From Acidobacteriota bacterium (GTDB lineage: Bacteria > Acidobacteriota > Thermoanaerobaculia > Gp7-AA8): a stretch of 64,000 nt of DNA. Below are positions 16,327-24,348 of this stretch, in pieces (position 1 is the stretch's first letter; each line of letters opens with the position of its first letter). Made by a program: the position numbers and the translations under genes. Where the stretch lies: NCBI GenBank assembly GCA_021781455.1, contig JAJXWV010000033.1, forward strand, positions 124,001 through 188,000, given 5' to 3'. A model generated the notes under the pieces. That model did no database searches and was not told the DNA's origin. It saw nothing but the letters and a program-made list of their open reading frames with translations.

Positions 16327-17028
16327 CTACACCGCCGGCGCCTGGCCGAGATAGCGGTAGCCGATCTTGGCCACGGCCACGATGACCGCCGAGTCGGTGC
16401 CGACGGCCTTCTGCAGCTTGCGCCGGAGACGGGTCACATGGGTATCCACGGTTCGGCTGTTGAGGTTCAGGTCGACACGGTAGTTCCACACTCGCGAGAG
16501 CAACTCGTCACGCGGAACCACCCGCTCCTTGTTCTTGAACAGGTACATCAGCAGGTCGAACTCTTTGGGTGAGAGCTTCAGCTTCTGGTTGTTGGCGCTG
16601 GCCTCGCGGGTGGCCGGATCGAGGCGGATCAGATGGTCTTCGCAGATCGAGCGCGTCGCCGTGGCCACCTCGCTCCTGCGCATGACGGCGTCGATGCGGG
16701 CAAACAGCTCCTGCACGCCGAAGGGCTTGGTCACGTAGTCGTCGGCTCCGCCGCGCAGGCCGCGGACCTTGTCGGTCTCCTGTCCGCGCGCGGTCAGCAG
16801 GATCACCGGCACTTTCGAGATCTTGCGGATGTGGTCGAGAACTTCGAAGCCGCTCCGCTTCGGCAGCATCAAATCGAGCAGGACGAGATCGGGATTTTCG
16901 GCGTGGAACACACGCACGGCTTCCTCGCCGTCGGCCGCCACCGCCGTTTCGTAACCTTCATGGCGGAGGTTGATCTCGAGCCCCTGCCGCAGCCCCGCCT
17001 CATCCTCGACGATCAGGATCTTGGTCAT
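16327..17028 (-). CDS. OmpR/PhoB-family response regulator
   Basis: A protein of 233 residues. The receiver domain (1-120) has the acidic pair E8/D9, phospho-acceptor D52 (LLDLMLPK), T79-region VILLTAR and K101-region TKPF. The C-terminal winged helix (about 135-228) shows LSPKEFDLLMYLFKN, SRTVDTHVTRLRRKL and GYRYLG, so it binds DNA as a dimer. It is the last gene of a PDZ protein/histidine kinase/regulator operon, 53 bases after the kinase stop. Targets cannot be read from the sequence. Confidence 0.95.
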   Translation of the reverse strand: MTKILIVEDEAGLRQGLEINLRHEGYETAVAADGEEAVRVFHAENPDLVLLDLMLPKRSGFEVLDHIRKISKVPVILLTARGQETDKVRGLRGGADDYVTKPFGVQELFARIDAVMRRSEVATATRSICEDHLIRLDPATREASANNQKLKLSPKEFDLLMYLFKNKERVVPRDELLSRVWNYRVDLNLNSRTVDTHVTRLRRKLQKAVGTDSAVIVAVAKIGYRYLGQAPAV

Positions 17029-17081
17029 TTCTCACTCCCCTCGCGATACCGGTTGTACGTTCCAGCAGTCGTCACAGTTTC

Positions 17082-18635
17082 TCAAAAAGCTTCGGGTATG
17101 CGCACCAGGGTCGGCGCAGCGCTGGCCTCGACGCCCTTCCCACGCGGGAACAACAACCGGAAGGTCGAACCGATGCCCAGCTGGGAATCGACCTCCACGC
17201 GCCCCCCGTGTGCCGTCACGATCTGCTGCACCAGCGTGAGCCCGAGCCCGGCCCCACGCCTTGTCTGCGTATCCGAAAACTCGGCCCGATAGTAGGGGTC
17301 GAAGATCCGGGCCACGTCCTTCGCCTCGATGCCCAGGCCATGATCGTTGACTTCGATCACCACATTCTCGGCAGTCTGACGCAACACGACCATGATCGAC
17401 TTCTCCTCGCTCGAGTACTTGATGGCGTTGTCGATGAGGTTGAGCACCGCCCGCGAGACGGCCTCACGATCCCACAACTGCTCACCGACCGTGTCGTCGA
17501 TCTGCAGGGTCACCACGAAGCCCTTGCTGCGGATCCAGGAGTCGTAGGTGGACACCAGCGACACGACCAGGTCCCGCGGGTACACCGGCGTGAGGGCCAG
17601 GGCCTTGGCGTGGCGGTGCTGCATGCGGGCGACGTCGAGCACATTCTCGACCAGATGGGACAGGTGCAGCACTTCCCGGAGGATCTGCTCCTCGATCTGC
17701 ACGCGTTCGTCGTGGGTCAGCTTGGCGCTGCCGCGGCGCAGGGTCTCCGCGCCGAGGCGGATCATCGACAACGGCGTGCGGAGCTCGTGCGATACGTTGG
17801 CGATCAGCGCGCCGCGCAGGTTCATCGTCTCCGCTTCCCTGTTCAGCCCACGCATCGTGAGGACTCCGCCGAGTCCCATCAGTGCCAGCGCGACGAATGC
17901 CAGCACCAGGCTGATGACGCGCTGGTTCTCCAGGCCGGCCCCAATGTACGACATCGGCACAACGGCGCGGATCGCATACGCCGACAGCGGCGCATCAAGC
18001 GGCGCCACGAAGGCGAAACCCTCTTTCGCGCTCACCAGTCCGGTCTTCCTCGGCGTGCTGATGACCGTGATCGTGGCCTGTGGCGACTGCAGGGCGTTAG
18101 CCGGCGTTCGGATCAGGGGCTGCTGCCGGATGGCACCCTCCACGCGCGCCAGAAGGCGCTTCGGGTCGTACGTGTAGCGCACCGTGCCGCTGGCCGTGTA
18201 GAACTCGCGCGTCAGTGCGTGCGGCCGATGATCCTTGCCCTCCACCTCGCTGACGTAGATCGCCCCTCCCGGATCGGCGTCCGGAATGTAGATGGCCGAC
18301 ACCACCCAGCCATAGTGGTTGATCCACTGCCGGAGCATGTCGAAATCCGGGGTGGTACTGCGCTCCACCTGCTGCCATTCGTCTGAGGCGCGTCCGAACT
18401 CGGTGTGGATCGCCGCGTCCGCCCTGCGCGCGCTGATCTCCCCGGCATAGCTGGCGTACTGAATGGCCAGCGTGCTGGCCCCGCGCTGAATGCGCACCGA
18501 CAGCTGATACGACCGCCAGGCCAGCACTCCCATCCCCGCCGCAATGATCAGGAACGGCAGCAGGATCGAAACGCGATCCGGTCGCTCTCCCTCACGGGGG
18601 AACCGGTTGTACTTCGCCAGCAGATTGCGGAACAT
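17082..18635 (-). CDS. Membrane sensor histidine kinase
   Basis: A protein of 517 residues. Membrane segments lie at about 22-42 and 238-261 and flank a periplasmic sensor of about 195 residues with no recognised fold. The dimerisation/phosphoacceptor box is VSHELRTPLSM with H283. ATPase motifs follow: N box LNLIDNAIKYS, G1 NDHGLGIEAKD, F box IFDPYY, G2 GAGLGLTLVQQI. A single HAMP is not obvious; the H box follows the second membrane segment closely. It should autophosphorylate and pass phosphate to the adjacent OmpR-type regulator. The PDZ gene ends eight bases upstream, suggesting that the exported PDZ protein takes part in sensing. Confidence 0.93.
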   Translation of the reverse strand: MFRNLLAKYNRFPREGERPDRVSILLPFLIIAAGMGVLAWRSYQLSVRIQRGASTLAIQYASYAGEISARRADAAIHTEFGRASDEWQQVERSTTPDFDMLRQWINHYGWVVSAIYIPDADPGGAIYVSEVEGKDHRPHALTREFYTASGTVRYTYDPKRLLARVEGAIRQQPLIRTPANALQSPQATITVISTPRKTGLVSAKEGFAFVAPLDAPLSAYAIRAVVPMSYIGAGLENQRVISLVLAFVALALMGLGGVLTMRGLNREAETMNLRGALIANVSHELRTPLSMIRLGAETLRRGSAKLTHDERVQIEEQILREVLHLSHLVENVLDVARMQHRHAKALALTPVYPRDLVVSLVSTYDSWIRSKGFVVTLQIDDTVGEQLWDREAVSRAVLNLIDNAIKYSSEEKSIMVVLRQTAENVVIEVNDHGLGIEAKDVARIFDPYYRAEFSDTQTRRGAGLGLTLVQQIVTAHGGRVEVDSQLGIGSTFRLLFPRGKGVEASAAPTLVRIPEAF

Positions 18636-18643
18636 TCGGCTCG

Positions 18644-19135
18644 CTAAGGTTGCGATGCCGCGACAGCCCCCGGGTGACTCTGGGCCAGATGCGCGGCGAT
18701 GATCTTGTCGACTTGCGCCTTGGGATACGGCTCCAATCGCAGTTCGACTTTCCTATACGCGCCTCGCCGCTGGATGATCATGAAGATCTTCCCGGTCTCC
18801 TTGGCGTCGGCGAGCGACTGCTTGAACTGCTTGACGCTCGCCGTCATCATCTGCTTGCCATTGACCGCAATGATCCGGTCGCCCGGCCTGAGGTCGCGCG
18901 CCGCGGGTCCGTCGGCGCTGGTCGACTTCACGATGAGTCCCGGATTCTCGTCGATGATCTGCGCGCCGAGATAGCGCCGACCGGAGAGCATCTTCCGGAT
19001 CGCTTCCTCGCACTCGCGCGGCGTGGAGTTACAGCGCTGCTGATTCTCCTGGGACCGAGGCGCATCCTGCGCGAACACGGCCGCTGCGGTGATCAGCACG
19101 GCGATGACACTCCAACTGGTAGTCCTGGAACTCAT
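18644..19135 (-). CDS. Exported single-PDZ protein
   Basis: A protein of 163 residues: signal peptide (SWSVIAVLITAAAVFAQ), then a short Cys-containing segment (CNSTPRECEEAIRKML) and one PDZ domain (about 55-130). The domain shows the carboxylate-binding loop-like YLGAQIID and the core GPAARDLRPGDRIIAVNGKQ. There is no protease domain, so it is a peptide-binding adaptor in the periplasm. As first gene of the kinase/regulator operon it may present unfolded or C-terminal peptides to the kinase sensor (inference from context). Confidence 0.8.
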   Translation of the reverse strand: MSSRTTSWSVIAVLITAAAVFAQDAPRSQENQQRCNSTPRECEEAIRKMLSGRRYLGAQIIDENPGLIVKSTSADGPAARDLRPGDRIIAVNGKQMMTASVKQFKQSLADAKETGKIFMIIQRRGAYRKVELRLEPYPKAQVDKIIAAHLAQSHPGAVAASQP

Positions 19136-19247
19136 CGAAATTGTGGTCCTCTGGCGACAAACGAATGTAGTCGATCGTCGGGAGGCACAGATTACAAATC
19201 AGAAAATGTCGAATGAATTCCTGTGATCAAAGGCGTTAGCGGCGCCC

Positions 19248-19883
19248 TCACCCCTCAAAACGCAGGGTGCCAAACGCGGCCGTGACATGAAAATCGGCTG
19301 GGCGCTTCAAGGTCGGATGCCAGGCCGAGTACTCGTCGCCGAGCTTGGGATGACGATCGATGCGGAAGAAATTCGCCCTCCAGCTCTCCCCGCTCCGGGG
19401 CATCCCCACCCCCAGCGACGTGAACGGAACGCGCACGACGGTGTCGATGCTCGTGACCCCGCTCGACTCTTGGCGCCTGCGCACCGCCGCGAAGAGGCCC
19501 TTGCAGTTCCAGGAACGGTCGGCGTTCATCGTCGAGCGGATACCGTCCGGCGACTCGATCCGCGCGTCGAAGGCCGTGCCCCGCGGGCTGACCTCGATCT
19601 CGAAGTACTCGGAAATCGCCTTCGGAGCGAGGAATACTTCCACCACGTCCTCTTCGTACAGCGGAGCGTCGTGCTCGAGGTGCGTGGCCACGACCAGGTC
19701 GTCGGCGGCGGAGAAAAGGACGTTCAGGAAATCGTTGTCGAAGTAAGCGACGACGGCGGTCGCCAGCCGCGGTGGAGTGCCGTCGGTGGCGCGCCGGAGA
19801 CGGACCAGTTCGCCCTGCGGCGGAACGGCCCACGGGTCCTCGATCGAGAACTCCGCCCGTCGAACGACGTAAGTTTCCGCCAT
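19248..19883 (-). CDS. CBM9/DOMON-like carbohydrate-binding protein
   Basis: A protein of 211 residues, without a signal peptide. It resembles the carbohydrate-binding-module-9-like beta-sandwich proteins: VVAYFDNDFLNVLFSAAD, DAPLYEEDVVEVFLAP, YFEIEVSPRGTAFDARI, and RVPFTSLGV...WRANFFRIDR toward the end. Such proteins usually bind glycans. The role of a cytoplasmic or leaderless-secreted member is unknown. It stands alone, diverges from the Hpt gene, and its upstream region is occupied by a heptamer array. Confidence 0.75.
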   Translation of the reverse strand: MAETYVVRRAEFSIEDPWAVPPQGELVRLRRATDGTPPRLATAVVAYFDNDFLNVLFSAADDLVVATHLEHDAPLYEEDVVEVFLAPKAISEYFEIEVSPRGTAFDARIESPDGIRSTMNADRSWNCKGLFAAVRRRQESSGVTSIDTVVRVPFTSLGVGMPRSGESWRANFFRIDRHPKLGDEYSAWHPTLKRPADFHVTAAFGTLRFEG

Positions 19884-19897
19884 CGACTGGCAATGAT

Positions 19898-19989
19898 AAG
19901 TCCTGAGTCCTGAGTCCTGAGTCCTGAGAAGGCAGAGAGCGGTTCATGCAGCGAAACACTCAGGACTCAGCACTCAGCACTCAGGACTT
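19898..19989. repeat. Palindromic heptamer array, CTGAGTC family (copy C)
   Basis: Left arm 19898-19928 is four CTGAGTC-type units; right arm 19958-19989 is the reverse complement. The 29-base spacer is unrelated sequence. It lies between two divergent genes, so a terminator role is unlikely. Confidence 0.85.
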
Positions 19990-20037
19990 CGGCTCTCTGG
20001 CGCATCCTGTGCAGCGAGGCGCTCCTCGGGACCGATC

Positions 20038-20364
20038 ATGGTTGACTACGAGCTCAACGCACTCAAGCGCGAGTTTCTGGCCGAAGCGGAAGAGAAGGCC
20101 CGGGAGATCGAAACGGCGCTCAACAGCAACAGCGACGGGCTGCAGCGACTGGCCTACCTCGCTCATCAGCTGAAGGGCTCCGGTGGCAGCTACGGCTATG
20201 CCTCGATCTCGGCTGATGCGGCCGAGATCGAGAGAACGGCGGAGAAAGTCGCGGCCGGCGAGGCATCGCTCGACGGCGCTCGCGGGGCGCTGCAGAGAAC
20301 CGTGCGGAGGCTGCGCGAAAACATCGCAGCATCTGCGCGCGAGCTGTCATCGGCTCACGCCTGA
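20038..20364 (+). CDS. Histidine phosphotransfer (Hpt) domain protein
   Basis: A protein of 108 residues consisting of a single helical Hpt domain. The phospho-acceptor His is in AHQLKGSGGSYGY (H43), with the typical H-x-L-K-G-S-x-x-x-x-G pattern. Such proteins shuttle phosphate between receivers in phosphorelays. Its 3' end overlaps by 18 bases that of the convergent REC-GGDEF gene, an obvious candidate partner (inference). No hybrid kinase is nearby. Confidence 0.85.
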   Translation: MVDYELNALKREFLAEAEEKAREIETALNSNSDGLQRLAYLAHQLKGSGGSYGYASISADAAEIERTAEKVAAGEASLDGARGALQRTVRRLRENIAASARELSSAHA

Positions 20365-21345
20365 GGGGCGCCGCTGAGATTTCCGCACGTCGGCCACCGC
20401 GGTTCTGCGGCGGTCGAGGTCGCGCCGTTTCTCCGCCTGCACCTGGTTGCGGCCGTTGCGCTTGGCGCGATAGAGCGCCTTGTCTGCGGCCACGATCAGC
20501 TCCTTGGCCGAGTGCAGTTTCGAGTGCGGCACCGTGGCTACGCCGATGCTGACCGTCGTCTTCAGCTCACCGGCCTGCGTCCGCACGGGCGTGCGCTCGA
20601 TCATGTCGCGGATCTTCTCCGCGAACACGAGGCCGTCCTCGAGGTTGGTTTCCGGCATCATCACTGCGAATTCCTCGCCGCCGTAACGCGCCGCCAGATC
20701 GGTGCTGCGGATGCTCTCGTGGAAAACCCTGGCCAGCTCCCGGAGCACTTCGTCACCGACCGCGTGCCCGTGCGTGTCGTTGACTCTCTTGAAGAAATCG
20801 ATGTCGATGATGGCCAGCGACAGCGGCCGCTCATAGCGCTGCGATTCCTCGAAGGCACGGGCCAGCTGGTCCTGAAAATGACGGTGGTTGTACAGCTTCG
20901 TCAGGCCGTCGGTGATCGACAGCAGTTCCAGCCGCCGGTTCGTCTCCATCAGCTCCCTCTGCAGATCAGCGATGCGCTGGCCGGCGCGGATGCGCGCCAG
21001 GAACTCCGGAACCTGGAAAGGCTTGGTGATGTAGTCGTCGGCGCCGAGCTCGAGACCTTCGACCTTCGCCTCCTGGTCGTCCTCGCCGGTGAGCATGATG
21101 ACGTAGCGGCTGCGGTAGACCGGATCGGCCCTCAGTTCCTGGCAGAGCACGACCCCGTCCATGTCGGGCAGTTTTCGGTCGAGAACGGCCAGGTCCCAGT
21201 CGCGGCTCGTCAGGGCCTGTCGGGCTTCTTCGCCCGTCGTGCATACAAACGTCTCATATCCGGCGCGCGCCAGAATCAGCCCGACCAGACGCCGGATCGC
21301 CGGATCGTCGTCGACGATCGCGATGGTGAACCGTGACTCGGCCAT
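20347..21345 (-). CDS. Response regulator with diguanylate cyclase output (REC-GGDEF)
   Basis: A protein of 332 residues from the ATG at 21345. The receiver (5-120) has D12-D14 and phospho-acceptor D56 (LAVLDRKLPDMDG) and TKPF. A short coiled coil links to a GGDEF domain (about 140-305): DIDFFKRVNDTHGHAVGD binds metal and GTP, the active loop is GGEEF (222-226), and the inhibitory product site RxxD is present as RSTD (213-216). It is expected to make c-di-GMP when phosphorylated, with product inhibition. The PleD/WspR-like layout fits motility-biofilm control. The tail is basic and not conserved-looking. Confidence 0.94.
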   Translation of the reverse strand: MAESRFTIAIVDDDPAIRRLVGLILARAGYETFVCTTGEEARQALTSRDWDLAVLDRKLPDMDGVVLCQELRADPVYRSRYVIMLTGEDDQEAKVEGLELGADDYITKPFQVPEFLARIRAGQRIADLQRELMETNRRLELLSITDGLTKLYNHRHFQDQLARAFEESQRYERPLSLAIIDIDFFKRVNDTHGHAVGDEVLRELARVFHESIRSTDLAARYGGEEFAVMMPETNLEDGLVFAEKIRDMIERTPVRTQAGELKTTVSIGVATVPHSKLHSAKELIVAADKALYRAKRNGRNQVQAEKRRDLDRRRTAVADVRKSQRRPSGVSR

Positions 21346-21380
21346 TGATCTCGTCAGCGGCAAAGAGCGCGCCAGTACGA

Positions 21381-21485
21381 GCGGGTGACGGGTGGCGGGT
21401 AGCGGAGTAGCGGGTAGCGGGGGTAGCGGGTAGCGGGTAGCGGGTAGCGGGTAGCGGGTAGCGGGTTAGCGGGTAGCGGGTAGCG
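21381..21485. repeat. Tandem heptamer array, GTAGCGG family
   Basis: About a dozen GGGTAGC/GTAGCGG units, nearly perfect from 21394 to 21484, with occasional one-base slips. No inverted arm is adjacent. It lies 36 bases upstream of the diguanylate cyclase start. The same unit occurs as an inverted pair at 42657-42704. Confidence 0.9.
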
Positions 21486-21511
21486 AATGAGATCAGGGCG
21501 GCGAAGGTCAG

Positions 21512-21645
21512 GTGTCATCCTGAGCCGGCGGAACCGCGGGGGCGGTGGATGGGCGGGAGCGGTGGAGCGCAGGTGTCATCCTGAGCCGGCGCAACCGCGG
21601 GGCCGGTCGGGTGGCGGGAGCGGTGGAGCGCGGCGAAGGATCCCC
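21512..21645 (+). repeat. Two tandem copies of the dispersed GAGCCGGCGGAACCGCGG repeat
   Basis: Copies at 21512-21570 and 21572-21645 begin TGTCATCCTGAGCCGGCG. They contain GCGGGAGCGGTGGAGCGC, and the second ends CGGCGAAGGATCC. They match the elements at 9824-10036 and 37430-37500. With the heptamer array they fill the whole 317-base gap between the cyclase and nadC, where no gene is seen. Confidence 0.85.
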
Positions 21646-21662
21646 CGCAAACGCCACCACCT

Positions 21663-22517
21663 TCACCCCTCGATCCTCATCGAAATGTCCAGCGCCATCG
21701 CCGAATGCGTCAGTGCCCCCACCGAGATCCGATCGACGCCCGTCTCCGCAATCGCCCGCACCGACTCGAGCGTGACGCCACCTGACGCCTCCAGCGGCAC
21801 CGCACCGGCGGTCCGCTGCACGGCCTCGCGCATGACCGCGGTGCTCATGTTGTCGAGGAGGATGAAATCGGGGTGGAGGGCGAGTGCCTCGTCGAGCTCG
21901 CGGAGGTCGCGCACCTCCACCATGATCGGCTGCGCCATCTTTCGTGCGCGGATCCGCTCCACCGCTGCCGTGATCGACCCCGCCTTGTCGACATGATTGT
22001 TCTTGACGAGGAACATGTCGAAGAGACCGAAGCGGTGATTCTCACCGCCGCCGGCCCGCACCGCAGCCTTGTCGAGCAGGCGCAGCCCGGGCGCAGTCTT
22101 GCGGGTGTCATAGATCTTCGCCCGCGTGCCGCGCACAGCGTCGACATAGCGGCGCGTCATCGTGGCAATGCCCGAGGCCCGCTGCAGGAAGTTGAGGGCG
22201 GTCCGCTCGCCGGACAGCAGGGCGATCACGCTCGCTCCGACCTCGGCGATGACTTCGCCGTTCGCCACTGCAGCCCCCTCCGACATGCGCGCCGCGAAGA
22301 CGCTGCTGCCGTCGAGCATCGCGAAAGTTTCCCGCGCGAAAGCGAGGCCCGACACGATGCCCGTCGCTTTGGCGATGAATCGGGCGCGGCCGCGCTCGCC
22401 TGCTCCAAAGACGGCCTCGCTCGTGATGTCGGGGAGGTCTTCATCGAGCGCGCGACGGACGAGGTCGGTGATTCCCTTGGGTGTCGGGGGTCGGGGGTCG
22501 GGGGTCGGGGATGCCAT
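21663..22517 (-). CDS. nadC: Nicotinate-nucleotide pyrophosphorylase (carboxylating)
   Basis: A protein of 284 residues. It converts quinolinate and PRPP to nicotinate mononucleotide in de novo NAD synthesis. Family motifs: ALDEDLPDITSEA, SGERTALNFLQRASGIAT, YDTRKTAPGLRLLDKAAVRAGGGENHR, FLVKNNHV, ILLDNMS, LEASGGV and GVDRISVGALTHS. From the ATG at 22517 the first codons (SPTPDPRPPTPKG) are written in GTCGGGG heptamer repeat sequence, so the extreme N-terminus is repeat-derived. The conserved fold starts at GITDLVRRAL. An upstream ATG at 22526 is also in frame. No nadA or nadB is adjacent. Confidence 0.95.
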   Translation of the reverse strand: MASPTPDPRPPTPKGITDLVRRALDEDLPDITSEAVFGAGERGRARFIAKATGIVSGLAFARETFAMLDGSSVFAARMSEGAAVANGEVIAEVGASVIALLSGERTALNFLQRASGIATMTRRYVDAVRGTRAKIYDTRKTAPGLRLLDKAAVRAGGGENHRFGLFDMFLVKNNHVDKAGSITAAVERIRARKMAQPIMVEVRDLRELDEALALHPDFILLDNMSTAVMREAVQRTAGAVPLEASGGVTLESVRAIAETGVDRISVGALTHSAMALDISMRIEG

Positions 22518-22611
22518 CGCGTGCAATCGTAGCCTCAGCGGAAGTTTCCCGTCGCTTTCAGCAAGTCAGCCACCCGAGACCCGATACCCGACACCCGACA
22601 CCCGACACCCA
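22479..22611. repeat. Palindromic heptamer array, GTCGGGG family
   Basis: The left arm (22479-22510) consists of GTCGGGG units inside the 5' end of nadC. The right arm (22571-22611) carries the reverse complement, CGACACC/CCGATAC units. A 60-base spacer holds the nadC start and presumably its promoter. Confidence 0.85.
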
Positions 22612-22680
22612 AGAGCCCAGAGCCAAAACGAAATCTCTGACCGCCCCCCCGCGTTCCACCAGACAGTTCGTTGACAATCT

Positions 22681-23030
22681 GGGGGCGCAACGGCTTCGAC
22701 GGGGACATGTCGGGGTCGCGGTTGCATGCCGAGCTGATTGACTCGTAAATCCGATCAACCTGAGTAGCTGCGAACAACAGCGAACTCGCACTCGCGGCCT
22801 AAAAAACCGCGACGCTCTACCGCTGGTCGCTCACGCCGGCGCGACGAGTGTCATTAAGGTGAGCTAAGGGTCCGGGCCCGCCTCGTCTCGGATCTCGAAA
22901 ATTTAGAGGCTGGCTTACTTCAGTCCCCGTTTTCCGGGCCGGAGCGAGCGAGATCAAAGGAAAACTAAGCATGTAGGAGCCAGGCTGCCACTGTTTTCGG
23001 ACGCGGGTTCAACTCCCGCCGCCTCCACCA
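22681..23030 (+). ncRNA. ssrA: Transfer-messenger RNA (tmRNA)
   Basis: A 350-nt RNA that rescues stalled ribosomes by trans-translation. The 5' end GGGGGCGCAACGGCTTCGAC and the 3' end with T arm GGGTTCAACTCCCGCC and acceptor GCCTCCACCA form the tRNA-like part; the 7-bp acceptor stem pairs GGGGGCG with CGCCTCC. The reading frame resumes at GCG (22770-22772), after TAGCT, and encodes the tag ANNSELALAA followed by TAA (22800-22802), the usual ALAA degradation signal. The CCA end is encoded. GACAAT at 22671-22676 could be its -10 box. An accessory island begins just after its 3' end. Confidence 0.97.
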
Positions 23031-23092
23031 AATTTTCGAGCGAGCAGGGGGTAGCGTGCGCGACCTCCGATGCTCGTCCGAGCAACGAACAG

Positions 23093-23131
23093 ACGAACGG
23101 CCGAGGAGCGATCCTCGGCCGTTCGTGTTTT
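23093..23131 (+). terminator. Terminator of tmRNA
   Basis: ACGAACGGCCGAGGA and TCCTCGGCCGTTCGT pair perfectly (15 bp) around a 4-base loop, followed by GTTTT. It sits 62 bases after the tmRNA 3' end and may also stop minus-strand transcripts from the toxin-antitoxin genes. Confidence 0.9.
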
Positions 23132-23134
23132 CGG

Positions 23135-23245
23135 TCAATCAACGCGCAGTTCGATGATGTCTTCGAGCACCCGCGACATCGTTTCGTAGAACGCCGGGGA
23201 GACGACCTGTTCGTTGATGATCTTTTTCCGACCGGCTCGATCAGT
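23135..23245 (-). pseudogene. Relic C-terminal fragment, possibly type I restriction HsdR-like
   Basis: In the same frame as the VapC gene and directly after its stop, 36 codons read (in part) KKIINEQVVSPAFYETMS and RVLEDIIELRVD before a stop at 23137-23135. The composition is protein-like and the other frames are not. It recalls the helical C-terminal tail of HsdR-type proteins (x-KII-x-EQ-x-x-x-P-x-x-YE-x-MS-x-LLE-x-II), but the match is from memory. No start codon or N-terminal part exists, so it is a gene remnant left by insertion or deletion beside ssrA. Confidence 0.4.
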
Positions 23246-23632
23246 TCAGACCTTGCGAACCGGACCGCCATAGCGGGCGAGCTGCGCGTCAGCCGTGAGA
23301 AGTGTGATTCCCTCGACGAGAGCCTGCGCAAGGAGCAGCCGGTCGAACGGATCTTTGTGAAGAAGCGACAGAGTATCGACGCTGACCGCGTGCTCGCTCG
23401 TGACCGGTAGCTCGACGTAGCCGTTGTCGAGCAGACCGCGGCGAAGGACGCGCGGCTCGACGCGAAAATCGTCGCGCCCGAGCGTCGCCTTGATGGTGAT
23501 CTCCCAGAGACTGGCTGCGCTGAAGAGCAGCTCGTTGTCAGGATCGTTGAGGCGGCGCCTGGCTCTCGGAGAAAGCCGTTCCGGCTGACCGGCGGCCCAG
23601 AGGAGGAGCTGCGTGTCGAGCAGGAGCTTCAT
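23246..23632 (-). CDS. vapC: VapC-type PIN-domain toxin
   Basis: A protein of 128 residues, the usual VapC size. PIN-domain RNases cut RNA with Mg bound by conserved acidic residues; these appear as D6 (LLLDTQLLLW), E44 (SLWEITIK), D94 (HKDPFDRLL) and D115 (LLTADAQL). The form LLLDTQLLLWA and KDPFDRLLLAQA marks the PIN subgroup paired with Phd/YefM-like antitoxins. The start overlaps the antitoxin stop by 4 bases. It lies in the small island downstream of tmRNA. Confidence 0.93.
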   Translation of the reverse strand: MKLLLDTQLLLWAAGQPERLSPRARRRLNDPDNELLFSAASLWEITIKATLGRDDFRVEPRVLRRGLLDNGYVELPVTSEHAVSVDTLSLLHKDPFDRLLLAQALVEGITLLTADAQLARYGGPVRKV

Positions 23633-23868
23633 GCGCCGATGCCGAAGAGGGCGGCGATCTCCCGCTCGCCCATTCGATCGAAGTCGTCCGGAACCTCGAT
23701 CTCGCCCTTGAGGAACCCGAGTCGCTTCGGTTGGGCGGGCGCGTCCACTGGCGATACTTTCACCAGCGGCTTCCCCGCCCTGGCGATGACAAAGGGCTCG
23801 CCTCTCGCCGCGCGATCGACGAGCCGCGAGAGCTGCGTCTTGGCCTCGTGGATGTTAACGGTGTTCAT
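23629..23868 (-). CDS. vapB: Phd/YefM-type antitoxin (VapB)
   Basis: A protein of 79 residues. The N-terminal MNTVNIHEAKTQLSRLVD and FVIARAGKPLVKVSPV are the classic Phd/YefM DNA-binding domain. The C-terminal part (GFLKGEIEVPDDFDRMGERE) would wrap the PIN toxin, and VPDDFD is typical of partners of this VapC subgroup. The ATG at 23868 is preferred over longer upstream reading because the domain starts there. It precedes and overlaps vapC, and likely represses its own promoter via the direct repeat just upstream. Confidence 0.93.
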   Translation of the reverse strand: MNTVNIHEAKTQLSRLVDRAARGEPFVIARAGKPLVKVSPVDAPAQPKRLGFLKGEIEVPDDFDRMGEREIAALFGIGA

Positions 23869-23869
23869 G

Positions 23870-23890
23870 AGTGGACTAATCCGAGTGGAC
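23870..23890 (-). promoter_or_regulatory. Direct repeat upstream of vapB, possible operator
   Basis: AGTGGAC occurs at 23870-23876 and 23884-23890, 14 bases apart, immediately before the antitoxin start. That position suits autoregulation by a Phd/YefM dimer; no proof from sequence. Confidence 0.35.
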
Positions 23891-24033
23891 CAACTGTAAT
23901 TCCTCAGATCGCGGCGCGTCAACGAGGCGGATGCAGCCCCGCCCGCGAAAACGCCGGGATCTCTCCTCGCGTTTGTTCGTCTGGTTCTTCCATGCTCCCA
24001 GGGTGCGGCCGGGCATTCGTTACAATCGTCTCG

Positions 24034-24348
24034 ATGCCGTCTACTCGGGACCTCGCCATGCCGATCCCGCACGAAGCGATCGCGGACTTCTGCCGCAAAT
24101 GGCGCATCCAAAAGCTGTCGTTTTTCGGATCAGTCGTCCGCGACGACTTCGGCCCCCAGAGTGACGTCGACGTGCTCGTCGAATTTCGACCGGACGCGAA
24201 GATCAGCTGGAACATCGTCATCGCGGAACAGGAGCTCAGCCGCATCCTTGGCCGTCGCGCCGATCTCCGCACGCCGCCGGAACTGAGCCGCTGGATGGTC
24301 AAGGACGTCATGAGCGAAGCGGTCGTCGAATATGTCGAAACGAATTGA
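24034..24348 (+). CDS. mntA: MNT-type nucleotidyltransferase antitoxin
   Basis: A protein of 104 residues with the minimal nucleotidyltransferase fold: FFGSVVRDDFGPQSDVDVLV holds the GS motif (32-33) and metal-binding D44-x-D46. In HEPN/MNT toxin-antitoxin pairs this enzyme adds AMP to a tyrosine next to the HEPN active site and so neutralises it. TACAAT (24021-24026) lies seven bases before the ATG at 24034, fitting a leaderless transcript; an ATG at 24058 is the alternative start. The next gene overlaps by 17 bases. Confidence 0.9.
   Translation: MPSTRDLAMPIPHEAIADFCRKWRIQKLSFFGSVVRDDFGPQSDVDVLVEFRPDAKISWNIVIAEQELSRILGRRADLRTPPELSRWMVKDVMSEAVVEYVETN

Noticed and set aside
22954-23331. Minus-strand open frame containing LVEAAGVEPASE
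   Set aside because: It is antisense to the 3' end of tmRNA and its terminator; such peptides are frequent mis-annotations over tRNA-like ends.
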